From: Sycobia sp. Sy_11
Lineage: Eukaryota > Arthropoda > Insecta > Hymenoptera > Epichrysomallidae
Length of the DNA: 64,000 nucleotides
Direction of reading: 5' to 3'
NCBI GenBank assembly: GCA_018907035.1
Contig: JACCIC010000040.1
Location: 816,001 to 880,000 of the forward strand
This document shows, one piece after another, positions 26,767 to 37,574 of the stretch (within the stretch, counting starts at the first letter, position 1; each line of letters opens with the position of its first letter). The position numbers and the translations under genes are program-made. The notes under the pieces are model-generated. The model worked only from the letters and a program-made list of their open reading frames with translations. It did not search any database and had not been told where the DNA came from.

Positions 26767-27054
26767 ATGTTGAAACAAATTTTATACGAATCTTTGAAAA
26801 ATTCTACAACTGGGGGTGTCCCTTACTGCTTTAATTATATGTTTCAAAGTTCGTTTAAAAAAATAAGAAAATGTTTCTCTAACTGTCGTCTGCACTATAG
26901 ACCTCGCCGCTTTGCAGTAACATCAAATAACAACAAATATTATAAATTTTATACGTATAGTACAGATAAAACTTGGATAGCCCCGGATGTAGAATTGAAT
27001 AATGAATCGAATGAACTTTGTTTCATCTTTCTATTCAAAGAATTGAGGGAGTAA
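26767..27054 (+). CDS. Unrecognised 95-codon reading frame
   Basis: Starts with ATG and contains a Cys/Arg-rich middle (CFSNCRLHYRPRRF). No signal peptide, membrane segment or known motif is evident. It lies between AT-rich flanks with no visible promoter or partner exons. It may be a chance frame or a remnant, so treat it as hypothetical. Confidence 0.2.
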   Translation: MLKQILYESLKNSTTGGVPYCFNYMFQSSFKKIRKCFSNCRLHYRPRRFAVTSNNNKYYKFYTYSTDKTWIAPDVELNNESNELCFIFLFKELRE

Positions 27055-27210
27055 AACGAAATATAAGATTTTATTACGGTTATAATGCAAGTTGTCAATT
27101 CTGTAGATAAAAAAGTGAGAACTTTAATTTCTGATTTTTTGAATAGGTGGCGCTGAAGAAAATATTCAATGCCGTACAAATCAAATAAAGAATTATGAAG
27201 CCTTGTGCAG

Positions 27211-27211
<1 letters not shown>

Positions 27212-27256
<45 letters not shown>
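27212..27256. repeat. (TA)n microsatellite
   Basis: About 22 TA units, followed by an alternating CA/TA-type tail with ATGCA steps. Confidence 0.95.
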
Positions 27257-27261
<5 letters not shown>

Positions 27262-28550
27262 TAAATACACACATGCATACATCTATGCATGCAAACACAT
27301 TGCAAACATAGTAATGTGATTCGGAAATTTCAGATTACAGAGAGGTGCGAGATATACAAGCTTGAGCCAATAAATATATATGAAAATATAATAGGAAAGT
27401 AATTGTTCTTTTCCTAACCTAAAGTATATATAATATTTATCTAGGCAAAAATGTTATTATTGCCTACGCAGATTTAATATTTATATACATCCTAACAATT
27501 TTTTATTAAATAAATCGTTTCTTATGACAACTAAAGCTCATAAGAAATTCCCAAAATTTCAAAAATGTTTATTTTTTTTACAGGATAGTCTTTTAGCTAC
27601 AATAAAAACTCATAATTTTAGGAGGAAATGAGTTTTGAGTGTTCACAGCCTGTAATTGATGCATTTGAGTTATTACTTCGATATCCACCCCTATTAGATA
27701 AAACGAATAAGAAAAAGTAACATGAAAAGAATATATAATTTTTAATTCAAATGTAAAATATCATAAAACCATCATTATTTTGGAATGTAGAAGTGTATGA
27801 TTGTGTATTTATAGTACTGAATTTTGTATAAGGAGTAAGTACAGCTCCTAAATTAATATATTATATTATAAATATTTAAATATATAGTTATTTATATAAA
27901 GCAATTTTTTAATTTAATCTTATATTACACATCATTATACTGTTATTGGCACTTTGTATAATTTATACAATTATGTAATAACAGCTTTTATAGAAACTTT
28001 TTGTAAGAAAACTGTTACAAATTTAAATATTAAAATAATTTTTAATGAAGTAACACTATTATAAAAAAGACTATTATACAAAATATAAAAAATATATTTT
28101 TCAGATCCGATATAAAAAATGGACACAATTCTTTTAATGAATAATAAGACTATTTGTATCATTGTGGCTAATATTAACGGATATATACATGTATTACGTT
28201 ATATACGTATACAAAATTATAAAAAGAATATTTAACACAACAGGTATTTTTCTAAAAATTTGATAAATTGATACATTTTGACAATAGCACTTATATATTA
28301 GAAATTACTTTCTTTTTCAATAAGTATTTTTTCAATAGTTTCATTACTATCTATTCAATGGGTAATTATAAAAATTTTATTTTAAAATATATTCTTGTAT
28401 GGTCAAAGTTTCCTTTAGTATTTCATACATTGTAATTTTTTGGAATAAATATGTCAGATTAAATAAAGTCAATATGCAAAATTCAAAAAATTATACATAT
28501 ATTGCAGCCAAAAATATCACGATGTATAATATAGAAATATTTTTTGTAAA

Positions 28551-28553
<3 letters not shown>

Positions 28554-28601
<48 letters not shown>
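28554..28601. repeat. (TA)n microsatellite
   Basis: About 24 TA units, visible directly. Confidence 0.95.
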
Positions 28602-28604
<3 letters not shown>

Positions 28605-29612
28605 ATTTAAATAATTATAATGTAGAGTATAATATGCCATTATATTTAGAAGCTGTACTTGCTCCATATGTAAAATCCAATCCTATTAAATATACAATCA
28701 TACTGTTCTGCTTACTTTCTCAGAAACTGGTGATTTCATACTTTTCATTTAAAGTAAAAATTATATATTCTTCCCACTCTAATTTTTCATTATTTTGTAT
28801 ATTAGAGACCTAACATAATAGCTATCTTGATTGCATTAACATCAGATTATATCTATAATATTAATATTATTACTTACGAACAATGAAACCGCCCCCTTCA
28901 AAACTTTAATTTATCATTATTTTTTTCATGATTATTTATATATACTTTAAATGGTCCTTTAAAATTAAAAATAAAGAAGGCCATACGTATTATGCGATTT
29001 GTTGATTTATTAATACGTAATAAATGAATATGTTTGTACTATTACCTTATTTTTATTTTCTTTACATCTAAGAATCTTATTATATAAATATAAATACTTC
29101 ATACCCTCGCGCCTTACTCTGAGGAAGGGGAGATGAAGCTAATTGTCTTTTGGGAGGCTTTACGTTTTTAATGAATTTATTTAATAATTTTTTTCTTCAA
29201 AAATAGCATCTTAAATTATAGGTTTTTGTCTATCACTTGCACATTGAAATATAATATAACTGAACTTATTTGTATTTTGGGTGCCCGTCATGTCTCGTCT
29301 GTATATAACCGTTTGTCTGTAATTTTTTTATGAAATATATACTGATCTAAATTATATATATATATATTAATTTGCCATTAATAATTAATAATTTCTATTG
29401 AATTATTGTTTACATGTTTATTTAAGTAATCATTAAATTACAATTATTATTGAAATAAAATTTTAATTTTCTATTATTTTTAATTCATAAAAAGTTAAAT
29501 CTGGAGATAATTAACATTATAGAAGAGAAAAGAATAATCCATCAGAATGATGACCAAGAATTGTATCAAGACCTATCTCCATTCATCAGGTAATCATTAT
29601 GTTGATACCTGC

Positions 29613-29614
<2 letters not shown>

Positions 29615-29663
<49 letters not shown>
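29615..29663. repeat. (TA)n microsatellite
   Basis: About 24 TA units, immediately followed by a short GC-richer open stretch. Confidence 0.95.
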
Positions 29664-29666
<3 letters not shown>

Positions 29667-29942
29667 ATTATCGGATCAGCTGTACGACATTTTTCGAGAG
29701 GTTGGGTCGACTCTGTTCGGATTTGTGTTTCATTCGTTTAGAAAATCGTAAACACTCGCATGCTGTCATCAAATCGTATACAATGCGATGTTGCCACTAC
29801 TTTTTACATGATTTTGGAAACAGTGTTGAACGAATTGATAGAATACACCAGCTGCCAGCGCAATGATACGATTTGCGCGACCGTGGACCGTGATACCCGT
29901 AATACAGTTATTGACCACATATTCAAATACATGATTCTATGA
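29664..29942 (+). other. GC-richer open stretch, possible gene remnant
   Basis: It has two segments in one frame split by a TAG near 29740. The second, 29760-29942, has 60 codons from ATG. Composition is much less AT-rich than the flanks, and the text (ILETVLNELIEYTSCQ, TICATV) has a regular amphipathic pattern loosely like a histone-fold helix-strand-helix. Identity to any histone is too low to call, and no tail or partner exon is seen. Confidence 0.25.
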
Positions 29943-30144
29943 TCATTACAGTTTTAGTATGATAAAATAATTCATCAACACAAACTATTGTATTAATTAA
30001 AAATAATGATTAATTCAATTTTCATTTAATTGAAAATTGAAAATAATACCTTATTAATTATATATATCGATAAAAATTAAAAGTAATTATAAATTATTAC
30101 AAGTTAATTAAAAAATATCTCAACCCTGAGATATGTATATCTAA

Positions 30145-30146
<2 letters not shown>

Positions 30147-30191
<45 letters not shown>
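30147..30191. repeat. (TA)n microsatellite
   Basis: About 22 TA units, directly next to a fragment of the foldback repeat family. Confidence 0.95.
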
Positions 30192-30193
<2 letters not shown>

Positions 30194-30250
30194 CGTTGAT
30201 TGATAAATATTTTTATCGGTCTTTACAGTCTTTATAATATAATATCTAAA
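30194..30250. repeat. Foldback repeat, short fragment
   Basis: Carries GATAAATATTTTTATCGGTC followed by TTTACAGTCTTTATAATATA, the same block as copies at 19784, 31463 and 51408. It is truncated on both sides. Confidence 0.7.
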
Positions 30251-30680
30251 AACATTATTATGTTGGAATAATGTAAGAATGAACTAGTAAGAAAGTAATA
30301 CATAAATATTTTTTTAAATTAATTACAATTCTTTATTAATTTTTGTTATAATTCAGGTAACTGTTTCACTCTCCATATCCAACGTGCCTTGCTTTTGCCG
30401 ATTGGTCTACTCGAATATTTTTTGTCTGAAATTCGTGAAAAAATGAAGATATAGCCTGATTGGAATTTTAATATGAAAAAAAGAGTTACATATTATAATA
30501 ATATCATATATTTCAGTGAATAATAATACTAATTGCAATTATTGATTTACAATGCAATATTATAATTAAACAAGAAGGAGAATATTAAATAAGTATATGT
30601 ACTATGACATTAGAACTAATATAAAATTACAGGCATTACACATTTTTTCTATTTTTCAATAGTTTACACTTCTTTATCAC

Positions 30681-30688
<8 letters not shown>

Positions 30689-30738
<50 letters not shown>
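30689..30738. repeat. (TA)n microsatellite
   Basis: About 25 TA units, visible directly. Confidence 0.95.
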
Positions 30739-30740
<2 letters not shown>

Positions 30741-31358
30741 TACCAAAATTATTTCTTGTGCCCCCATCCCCTCTATTTCATCAAAATTTTTTTCATATCA
30801 TATTGGGTCGTTCAATTTTATGTATGAACAAACAAAACATTTTATATAAACTACAGGTATAATTTCAATTGTTTCTCTCGAAATATAAGAATAATAACCT
30901 AATAAATAACATACATACTCTGCAAATTAAGTCTTATTCAATTTTTTAATTTAGTCGATAAATTTAATTTATTTTTGTCTTAATTCTTTATTTATTTATA
31001 TATTTGTGAAATTAGTTTACTTTTTCAAACATTTTCGCATTTCTTTTATATTTTTTTCTTTCATTATTTTGTGTTATACTTATTGTTTTTTGTTCATAAT
31101 ATATTATTCATAATGATAAACAATTTTAATTTGAGTGACAAAGATGCAAGCGATATAAAAATTGTTTGTACGAGAAAACGTCATTTACAACTGAGTGCAA
31201 AACGATTATCACAGAAACGACTGGCGGCGAAAAGGTATATGTTCTTCATTCATAATTAAAAAAATAATAAATAATTTTGATTTATTTGTGTAAAGTTAGT
31301 AGAGTAAAAAATATATATTCGTCAGATATATAGAAAATTAAGAAAACACCTATATGAA

Positions 31359-31365
<7 letters not shown>

Positions 31366-31416
<51 letters not shown>
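31366..31416. repeat. (TA)n microsatellite
   Basis: About 25 TA units, a short distance before another foldback repeat copy. Confidence 0.95.
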
Positions 31417-31419
<3 letters not shown>

Positions 31420-31462
31420 TGTTAAAATAAAAAAAAAAACGTTTTGCGTTATTATGCAGGAA

Positions 31463-31577
31463 TTAAAAATTGTATTTAGTTCGACTGTTCTGAAATAAAT
31501 TAATAAATATTTTTATCGGTTTTACAGTCTTTATACAATAAAATATTATACTAATATAATGACAGTCAGACTAAAGA
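31463..31577. repeat. Foldback repeat, truncated copy
   Basis: Begins AAAATTGTATTTAGTTCGAC and runs through TTTTTATCGGTTTTACAGTC to ATGACAGTCAGACTAAAG, where similarity to the other copies stops. This is a left arm only. Confidence 0.78.
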
Positions 31578-32425
31578 AAGAAAAGTGAGAAGAAACAGAG
31601 AGAAAAGTGCTCTGCATGCTGGTCCAAGCATTATACCATCCCCAAACTCTCCTCTCCCATCTATTCATTCGTGCTCCAGCTCAGCCCGCCATCGAGTTCT
31701 TTTCATTTCACCAAAGGCTATGTTCTATTGTTACTTGCATAAGCGGGTGGCTTCGGCTCAACCCGCCTCGGCCCCTAGTCGCTCAACGCCCCACTAGTTT
31801 CGCTCGTGCAAGCTCATGTATTTAATAATTCTTATTTTAATTAATCACAGTGCGCACTGTACTTTGGCCTACGCTCAACCCGCCTTGGCCCTTGGTCGCT
31901 CAACCCGCTACCCAGTTTGTTCTACTGCGCACTGTGAAGAGAAATCCAATTCTCACTCTAACTCAACCGGCCAGAGTTTGAATTGAATTTTTTCCCGTAT
32001 TCTATTTCCTTTTAACGACGTTACTGGGATTTGAACGGCAAATAAATCCAACTGGCTTACAAAAAAACTATAAAAATCTTTATTACTAAATTAAATATTA
32101 AAATTCAACAAAATTGTAAATCTTTCGGCGCCGCTGCGCCAGCCGCCGTTTCGGCTTCTATGTCAATTGGCCGTGCGCCGTTGTCCGCTGTAACAATAAA
32201 TCATAAAACATTTCTTTTATGATTTAACAAAAGAAAGAAAATATTTACATTTATAATTTTACATAAATTTAACGCTCTGCGTGAGCGTATCACAAATTCT
32301 AATAATATTTTAATTTATCAATTCGCGAATTCACGCTCGCCGCTGCTCTTCGAGCCGCCTGAGGTCCGAAAGCGCTCGCGCATCTTCGTGGTGCTGCTGT
32401 CGCCTTTCCCCGCGCCGCGCTGCTC
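31578..32425. other. GC-richer tract upstream of gypsy gag
   Basis: No gene recognised. It contains a direct repeat of about 55 bp (31749-31802 and 31868-31923) and the palindrome ACAGTGCGCACTGT near 31850. It lies where the 5' LTR/leader of the gypsy element should be, but no matching 3' copy was found, so LTR status is unproven. Confidence 0.4.
31749..31923. repeat. Direct repeat pair of about 55 bp
   Basis: Unit 1 (31749-31802) and unit 2 (31868-31923) both read GGC.T.CGCTCAACCCGCCT-like, then GGCCC.T.GTCGCTCAAC. They differ at several positions and are separated by about 65 bp that includes a GCGCACTGT palindrome. Confidence 0.75.
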
Positions 32426-32503
32426 GTGACTTTGCGATTTCAATGTAATATAATAATTTGCGCGAGTTTATGTGCTCGTCGCAATGTATACATTAAAAAT
32501 CGA

Positions 32504-34491
32504 ATGTATACGCGTAATAAAACTCGATCAGGGAAGGAGTTAGAAATTCCATCAAAAAACGAATCCGAAAATCGACCAAGAGAGGACGAATTCAGAACTC
32601 CTCCGAAAGACTTAATAAAGGTTAAATTTACGCCATTTTGTTCATTAAGGCCTCAAGACCAATCAAATATCGAACAAAATAGAAAAGACATCAGTCCCGT
32701 ATACACAGGTTTATCTACCCCTAAAAACCTATCGTTCGCAAAAGATCAAGCCACAACCATATCTTTAAAGGAAGCACTAAAATTTTTTCCTGAATTTGAC
32801 GGGAACAATATTCCCCTTAGCCAGTTTCTAGAATTCTGTGCAGAAGCTAGGGAACTTATAAGCAACAATCTTGAAGAAAGCTTCACGAAATTGCTTAAGA
32901 GGAAACTCTTGGGTGAAACAAGAGAAATAATACCTGGGTACGCATTCACCACAGTCGAAGAATTTAAAGAACATTTAAAAGACTTTTACGCCCAATCGAA
33001 GAACGTGCACCAACTTCTCAGCGAACTGTGTAGTCAATATCAGGTTGAACACGAATCAGTCATAAAGTACGCGAATAGAATTAGAGACATCGGTTCTCAA
33101 ATTTATTAAGTAAATCGGCACATAACCAAAGTACCAAATACAGCCGCAGCATCGAAAAGGTAATAATAGAATGTTTTAGATCAGGGTTAAAGCCCGAAAT
33201 CGAAACTAGATTGAAAGAGAACGAAGCCATCGAGGACGTAGTAAAAGACGCGATCGCAGTAGAACGAAGACTCGAAGCTCGGGAGAACTTATTTAGGAAG
33301 CAAGAAATACGCCATAAACCTAACAAACAAAATATATAACCCCGCCAGGTAAACAATCTAACTCTTCCAAGGAATACACCTTGCAGCTACTGCAATATAA
33401 TAGGTCATACGTTTGCAGAATGTCGGAGAAAACTCAGACCAAGCCAAGCGCTAATATGCCAAACTTGCGGAAGGTCAAAACATACTACCTCCCAGTGCTT
33501 CGAAACGATCAAGTGTCAACAGAGATGCCAGGCTGAACGGCCAACTCGAGTATGCGCGTTAGAGTCTTTACCCCTCCATGTGCTGATGGGCTGAAACTCG
33601 CGCGATATTTTAAAGTTATATGATCTGTATGATCGTATAAAACAACAAGCAAGCTGCAAGACTATGAAAAAAATTATTGATACTATAATATATAACTGTG
33701 GCCAAATGCATATAAATATTTTACAACATGATCACTACTAAAAACTCATTAATTAATATTATTAATTATTAAAATTATTATTAATTATGAATATCATCAT
33801 TAATATTATTATAAACTATTATAATAATTATTAAATATTATAGTTATCAATATAAATTTATTATAATTATATAATTTAATATATAATTAATATATATTAA
33901 ATTACATAATTAATAATAATATTAATAATTAATAATAATTTTAATAATTAATAATATTAATTAATGAGTTTTTAGTAGTGGAAATTTGTAAAATAATGAG
34001 GGGTAAAGACTCTAACGGACATACTCGAGTTGGCCGTCCAGTCTGGCATCTCTGAGTGTCAAGCATTTAACACAATCGGTCATAATGTCCGCGACTGCAG
34101 AAGTAACAATACACCATCGTCTATAGCATGCCAGCTATCCAATAAGCCTGGTCATAGAGCTATCTTCTGTCGAACTTATCAAACGAATAAACAAAAACCG
34201 ATTCCGAAATGCCAAAAATGTGGACGGTTAGGGTACTCTGAAGCTACATGTAGGGTACGCGATTCCTCTCACCAAACCGCAGCCACCTTACACAGACCCA
34301 CATGCGCTTATTGCAAGTATCCAGGGCACACAATATCAGAATGTCGAATGCGGCAATATAACCAGGGAAATGGACGAAGTCTGCAGAATGAGAGCGCGAA
34401 CAAAGGGACTTGCGACGGACCAACATGCTCAATGAACACGAACCAACTATCGAATCTGCTAGGCGAATTAATACCCTTGGAGCCACAATAA
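32504..34491 (+). pseudogene. Gypsy gag, split by a MITE
   Basis: The first ATG in the gag frame is 32504 (MYTRNKTRSGKE). The frame runs to a stop at 33107-33109, with a shift at about 33105 into a second frame that continues to 33340 (SGLKPEIETRL, then RLEARENLF). The capsid-like middle (PEFDGNNIPLSQFLEFC; QYQVEHESVIKYANRI) matches the retroelement gag fold. Cys/His knuckles follow on both sides of the inserted MITE (33520-34054). The last gag frame ends at 34491 and overlaps the next frame from about 34410, fitting a -1 shift into pol. Confidence 0.85.
33520..34054. mobile_element. 535-bp hAT-type MITE with 8-bp target duplication
   Basis: The left end starts CAGAGATGCCAGGCTGAACG and the right end is the inverted equivalent ending CTGGCATCTCTG. 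Terminal inverted repeats extend about 50 bp, to the GTCTTTACCCCTC block. AGTGTCAA flanks it exactly on both sides (33512-33519 and 34055-34062). An 8-bp duplication and CAG ends are typical of hAT elements. A second, internal AT-rich inverted repeat spans 33733-33980. There is no coding capacity. It lies inside the gag knuckle region of the gypsy element, so it inserted after that copy did. Confidence 0.95.
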
Positions 34492-34828
34492 CCAACTACG
34501 TACCATCCATAGAAGTTCAGTTTGGGCCACAATGTTTTCTTTCTTTTATGATAGACAGTGGATCCGAAGTAAGCATTATTAAAGTGGATGAATACCAAAA
34601 GGGGCACGCTTAAATGAATCAAAAATCTATACACTAACAGGAGTGGGAGATAGTAAAAAACAACCCTAGGTACCGTATCATTGAAAATTGCCAGACAAAA
34701 AATCGAACTTCTCGCTGTATCAGACAATTTTCCTATTGCATACAATGGAATCATAAACTCAGAATTCATAAACTCAGAAACCAACGCCGAATTAAACTTT
34801 ACCCATAAACAACTCACCATAGCTGGCT
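34410..34828 (+). pseudogene. Retropepsin domain 1 of gypsy element
   Basis: The motif FMIDSGSEVSIIK at about 34543-34580 carries the D-S-G catalytic triplet of aspartic proteases. A stop at 34611-34613 and a further frame change precede the rest of the domain. That remainder includes LTGVG, LGTVSLKI and AVSDNFPIAYNG and ends near 34828. The order and spacing match those of the next domain. Confidence 0.75.
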
Positions 34829-34883
34829 AAACGACGAATTTACGACTAGGAAAGAAACATTAGGTATCCTTGCATATAGCATT

Positions 34884-35366
34884 GTGAATATCCATATCGA
34901 ACAGGAAATGGAGTTACTTCCTACCGTGATTACCAAGAATCCAATAGGCGGCAAATCTAGATTCCAAGTAGACACAGGATCTGAGGGAAATTTAATAAAA
35001 AGAGGAATCATACCCCATCAATACAAAATCGATGAGTCACAGAAAGGACTCTTGAGGGGAATAAACTCAGAACAATTTTCCATCCTAGGAACTTTAAAAC
35101 TTAAAGTTTTGGGAGGAATCTCTAGTTTTTACGTCGTCTCCGATCATTTTCCAATACCGTATTCCGGTACTTTCGGAGCACGATATTTAAGCAACGCTCG
35201 AGTAACACTAAACTACGAGACGCAACGACTAGAGTTTCATACACATGACCAAGCTATCGAATTTGTGTCACCAGAGATACTTCGCAAAAAATTTAGCCGT
35301 GGAAATAGAAGAAAAAGGAATAGACCATACGGTAGACTCGTTACTCACGAACGCATCTATCGATAG
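34884..35366 (+). pseudogene. Retropepsin domain 2 of gypsy element
   Basis: An open frame of 160 codons carries FQVDTGSEGNLIK (about 34962-35001), LRGI, LGTLKLKV and VVSDHFPIPYSG, then a segment LNYETQRLEF. Each element lines up with a counterpart in domain 1 in the same order, so this is a second copy of the protease. The frame is intact over the domain. It ends at 35366 in a different frame from the downstream acidic stretch (35245-35526), which leads to RT. Confidence 0.8.
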
Positions 35367-35577
35367 TCACAACGACCAGAGAGAAACAGACGATGGACAA
35401 CAAAGGCTAAACGAAGAATTGTTACACATAGACGATGAAACAAATGAATTTTTAAATAATTACTTCGATAATGAGAGTATATCCACAAAGACGCTTTATT
35501 TACTTACACAAGAACTAATATTATAAGAACTGAATATCCCCTCAAAGGGAATAAATAATGAACCCACGGTTTTCCCC

Positions 35578-37001
35578 ATGGGAAACTTAACTTCCGTACA
35601 AACCGTATCTATAAGAGATATAATACGCACACATCACCTTGATAAAACCGAAAAAGAAGACGGACAGCATTTAGTCGAAAAAAATCGCGATATTTTCTTT
35701 CTACCCGGAGAATCATTGCCGGGAACAGATGCCATAACTCACAGAATAAAAACTACGAATGCAGAACCAATGAATGCCCGACAATACAAATTCCCTAACT
35801 CGCTCAAAGAAAAAATAGATAGACAGGTGAATGATTTATTAAACCAAGGGGTGATAGAGAACTCCGATTCTCCATTTAATAGCCCAATTAGGATTGTAAA
35901 AAAGAAAGCAGATTCACAAGGTCGATCAAGATGGCGAATAGTGCTTGACTATAGAACTTTGAACGAAAAAACAGTAAGTGATGTTTATCCACTGCCAAAT
36001 ATCACTGAGGTATTTGACCAAGTAGGAGGTGTAAAATATTACTCCGTATTGGACCTTGCATCAGGGTTTCACCAAATTAAGATGGACCCAAGAGATTCAC
36101 ATAAAACAGCTTTTAGTACGCCATTATCAATTCGTTCGTAAGCCTTTTGGGTTGAAAAATGTACCCGCCACTTTTCCAAGGTTAATGGATACTTTATTAA
36201 GAGGACTACAAGGCAGAGAACTGTTTGTGTACCTGGATGATATTGTAATATATGAAAACACACTGGCAGAACACGATAGAAAAATGAGCCTATTATTAAA
36301 CAGACTTCGAAAAGCCGGATTGAAATTACAAACCGTCAAGTTCGAATTACTGAAAAGAGACGTGAAATTTCTAGGACACCGTTTCAGTGAAAAGGGACTT
36401 AGTCCCGACGAAAAAAATGTAGAAGCTGTAAAAGATTTCCCACAACCGAAGAACGCAAAGAACGTGCGACAGTTTCTTGGTTTAGCTGGGTATTACCGCA
36501 GATTTATTGAAAGATTCGCTGCAATTGCAAAGCCATTAACAAAATTGCTGCAAAAAGATGTACCATTTGAATGGTCGAACAAAACCGAAGAAGCCTTTTA
36601 GACTTTAAAAAACATTTTATGTAATGCACCTTTATTACAATTCCCCGACCTTACTCAACCATTTAATATAATAACTGATGCCTCAGGATACGTTATAGGA
36701 GTTATTCTGTCCCAGGGAGAAATAGGGAAATATAGATCCATAGCATATACTTCTAGAGTTTTACGCAATGCAGAACTTAAATACGAGGTTTACGAAAAAG
36801 AAGCCCTAACAGTCATACATAGCGCACAGGCATTTCGTTCCTACAGATATGGAAGAAAAATAACAATCATCACTAACCATTAATCCTTAGTTTGGTTTAA
36901 ATCAGCAGACCTAAATACACAAGCGCAAAAATGGGGTTTCAAACTCTCCGAATATGATTATACCGTGTTGTATAAACCAGGAAAACTAATTATGGAAAAT
37001 T
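35578..37001 (+). pseudogene. Gypsy reverse transcriptase and RNase H
   Basis: The RT N-terminal half is at 35578-36125 (VIENSDSPFNSPI; WRIVLDYRTLNEKT; YYSVLDLASGFHQI). After a frameshift near 36125 come KPFGLKNVPATF, the active site VYLDDIVIY (about 36228-36254), VKFLGHRF and QFLGLAGYYRRFI. A TAG at 36599-36601 splits off RNase H (ITDASGYVIGVILSQG, then YEVYEKEALTVI). Another stop (36882-36884) falls in the usual NH.SL motif, and the frame ends at LYKPGKLIMEN. Together this is the complete Ty3/gypsy RT-RNase H order, inactivated. Confidence 0.92.
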
Positions 37002-37019
37002 AATCCACCTGAAATAGTC

Positions 37020-37563
37020 ACAATAAATATCGTGACGAGATCAGGACGAGAGCTTTGCAATGCGCCAGGACGCACAGATAAAAATAAATCAAATCGAAAG
37101 ATAATTACACAGCCGAAGAAAAGAAAACGACCTAAAAAGTTTACGCAAGAGGAATCCGAAAAATCTCCTTTACAAGTAATCGAAAAACAAAAGAACAATG
37201 AACATTACGCAAGGGAAATCTAACCAAATAGCTCCGATAAGAAAAAGGCCCACGCGTCACGCGGCACTACAGGCGCCTCATTATGCCGGAAGCGAACCAG
37301 AATCACACGAAGAGTTTGAGGCCGAACCAATAGCCTTACCACAACTGATAACCGCTAATCATACGGAAGAGACAAAATCAATATGCTCCACCGACTCGTC
37401 ATTTAGCCCAAATCATGACAAAGAATACGAGGCTGAAAGAGGCAGAGTAATAGAAACTAAAGATTTAATATGCCACCGCAAAGATAACATAGTTTTCTTC
37501 GTAACTAGCGACGGAAAGCCCTTTGAAGGAGGTGCTAAAAACTACTGCAAAACAACGGCATAA
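37020..37563 (+). pseudogene. Charged linker between RNase H and integrase
   Basis: Two overlapping frames of 63 and 121 codons read as Lys/Arg-rich (VTRSGRELCNAPGR; KKRKRPKKFTQEE), then an acidic part (EPESHEEFEAEPI), then FVTSDGKPFEGGAK. No catalytic motif is seen. Such spacers occur between RNase H and integrase in some insect gypsy elements. Function unknown. Confidence 0.55.
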
Positions 37564-37574
37564 GCATTAATCCA

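Larger units (their letters stand above)
25150..29614. other. AT-rich intergenic DNA, no firm gene
   Basis: Mostly very AT-rich. (TA)n arrays lie at 27212-27256 and 28554-28601. A 95-codon frame at 26767-27054 sits in a slightly GC-richer patch (26660-27050), but I recognise nothing in it. Confidence 0.5.

Noticed and set aside
29664..29942. Histone H4-like relic
   Set aside because: Only scattered identities and a general helix pattern support this. Several histone types fit equally badly, and there is no basic tail or conserved loop.
34308..34820. 170-codon minus-strand frame opposite gag/protease
   Set aside because: Antisense shadow of the gypsy gag and protease, which have recognisable motifs on the plus strand.
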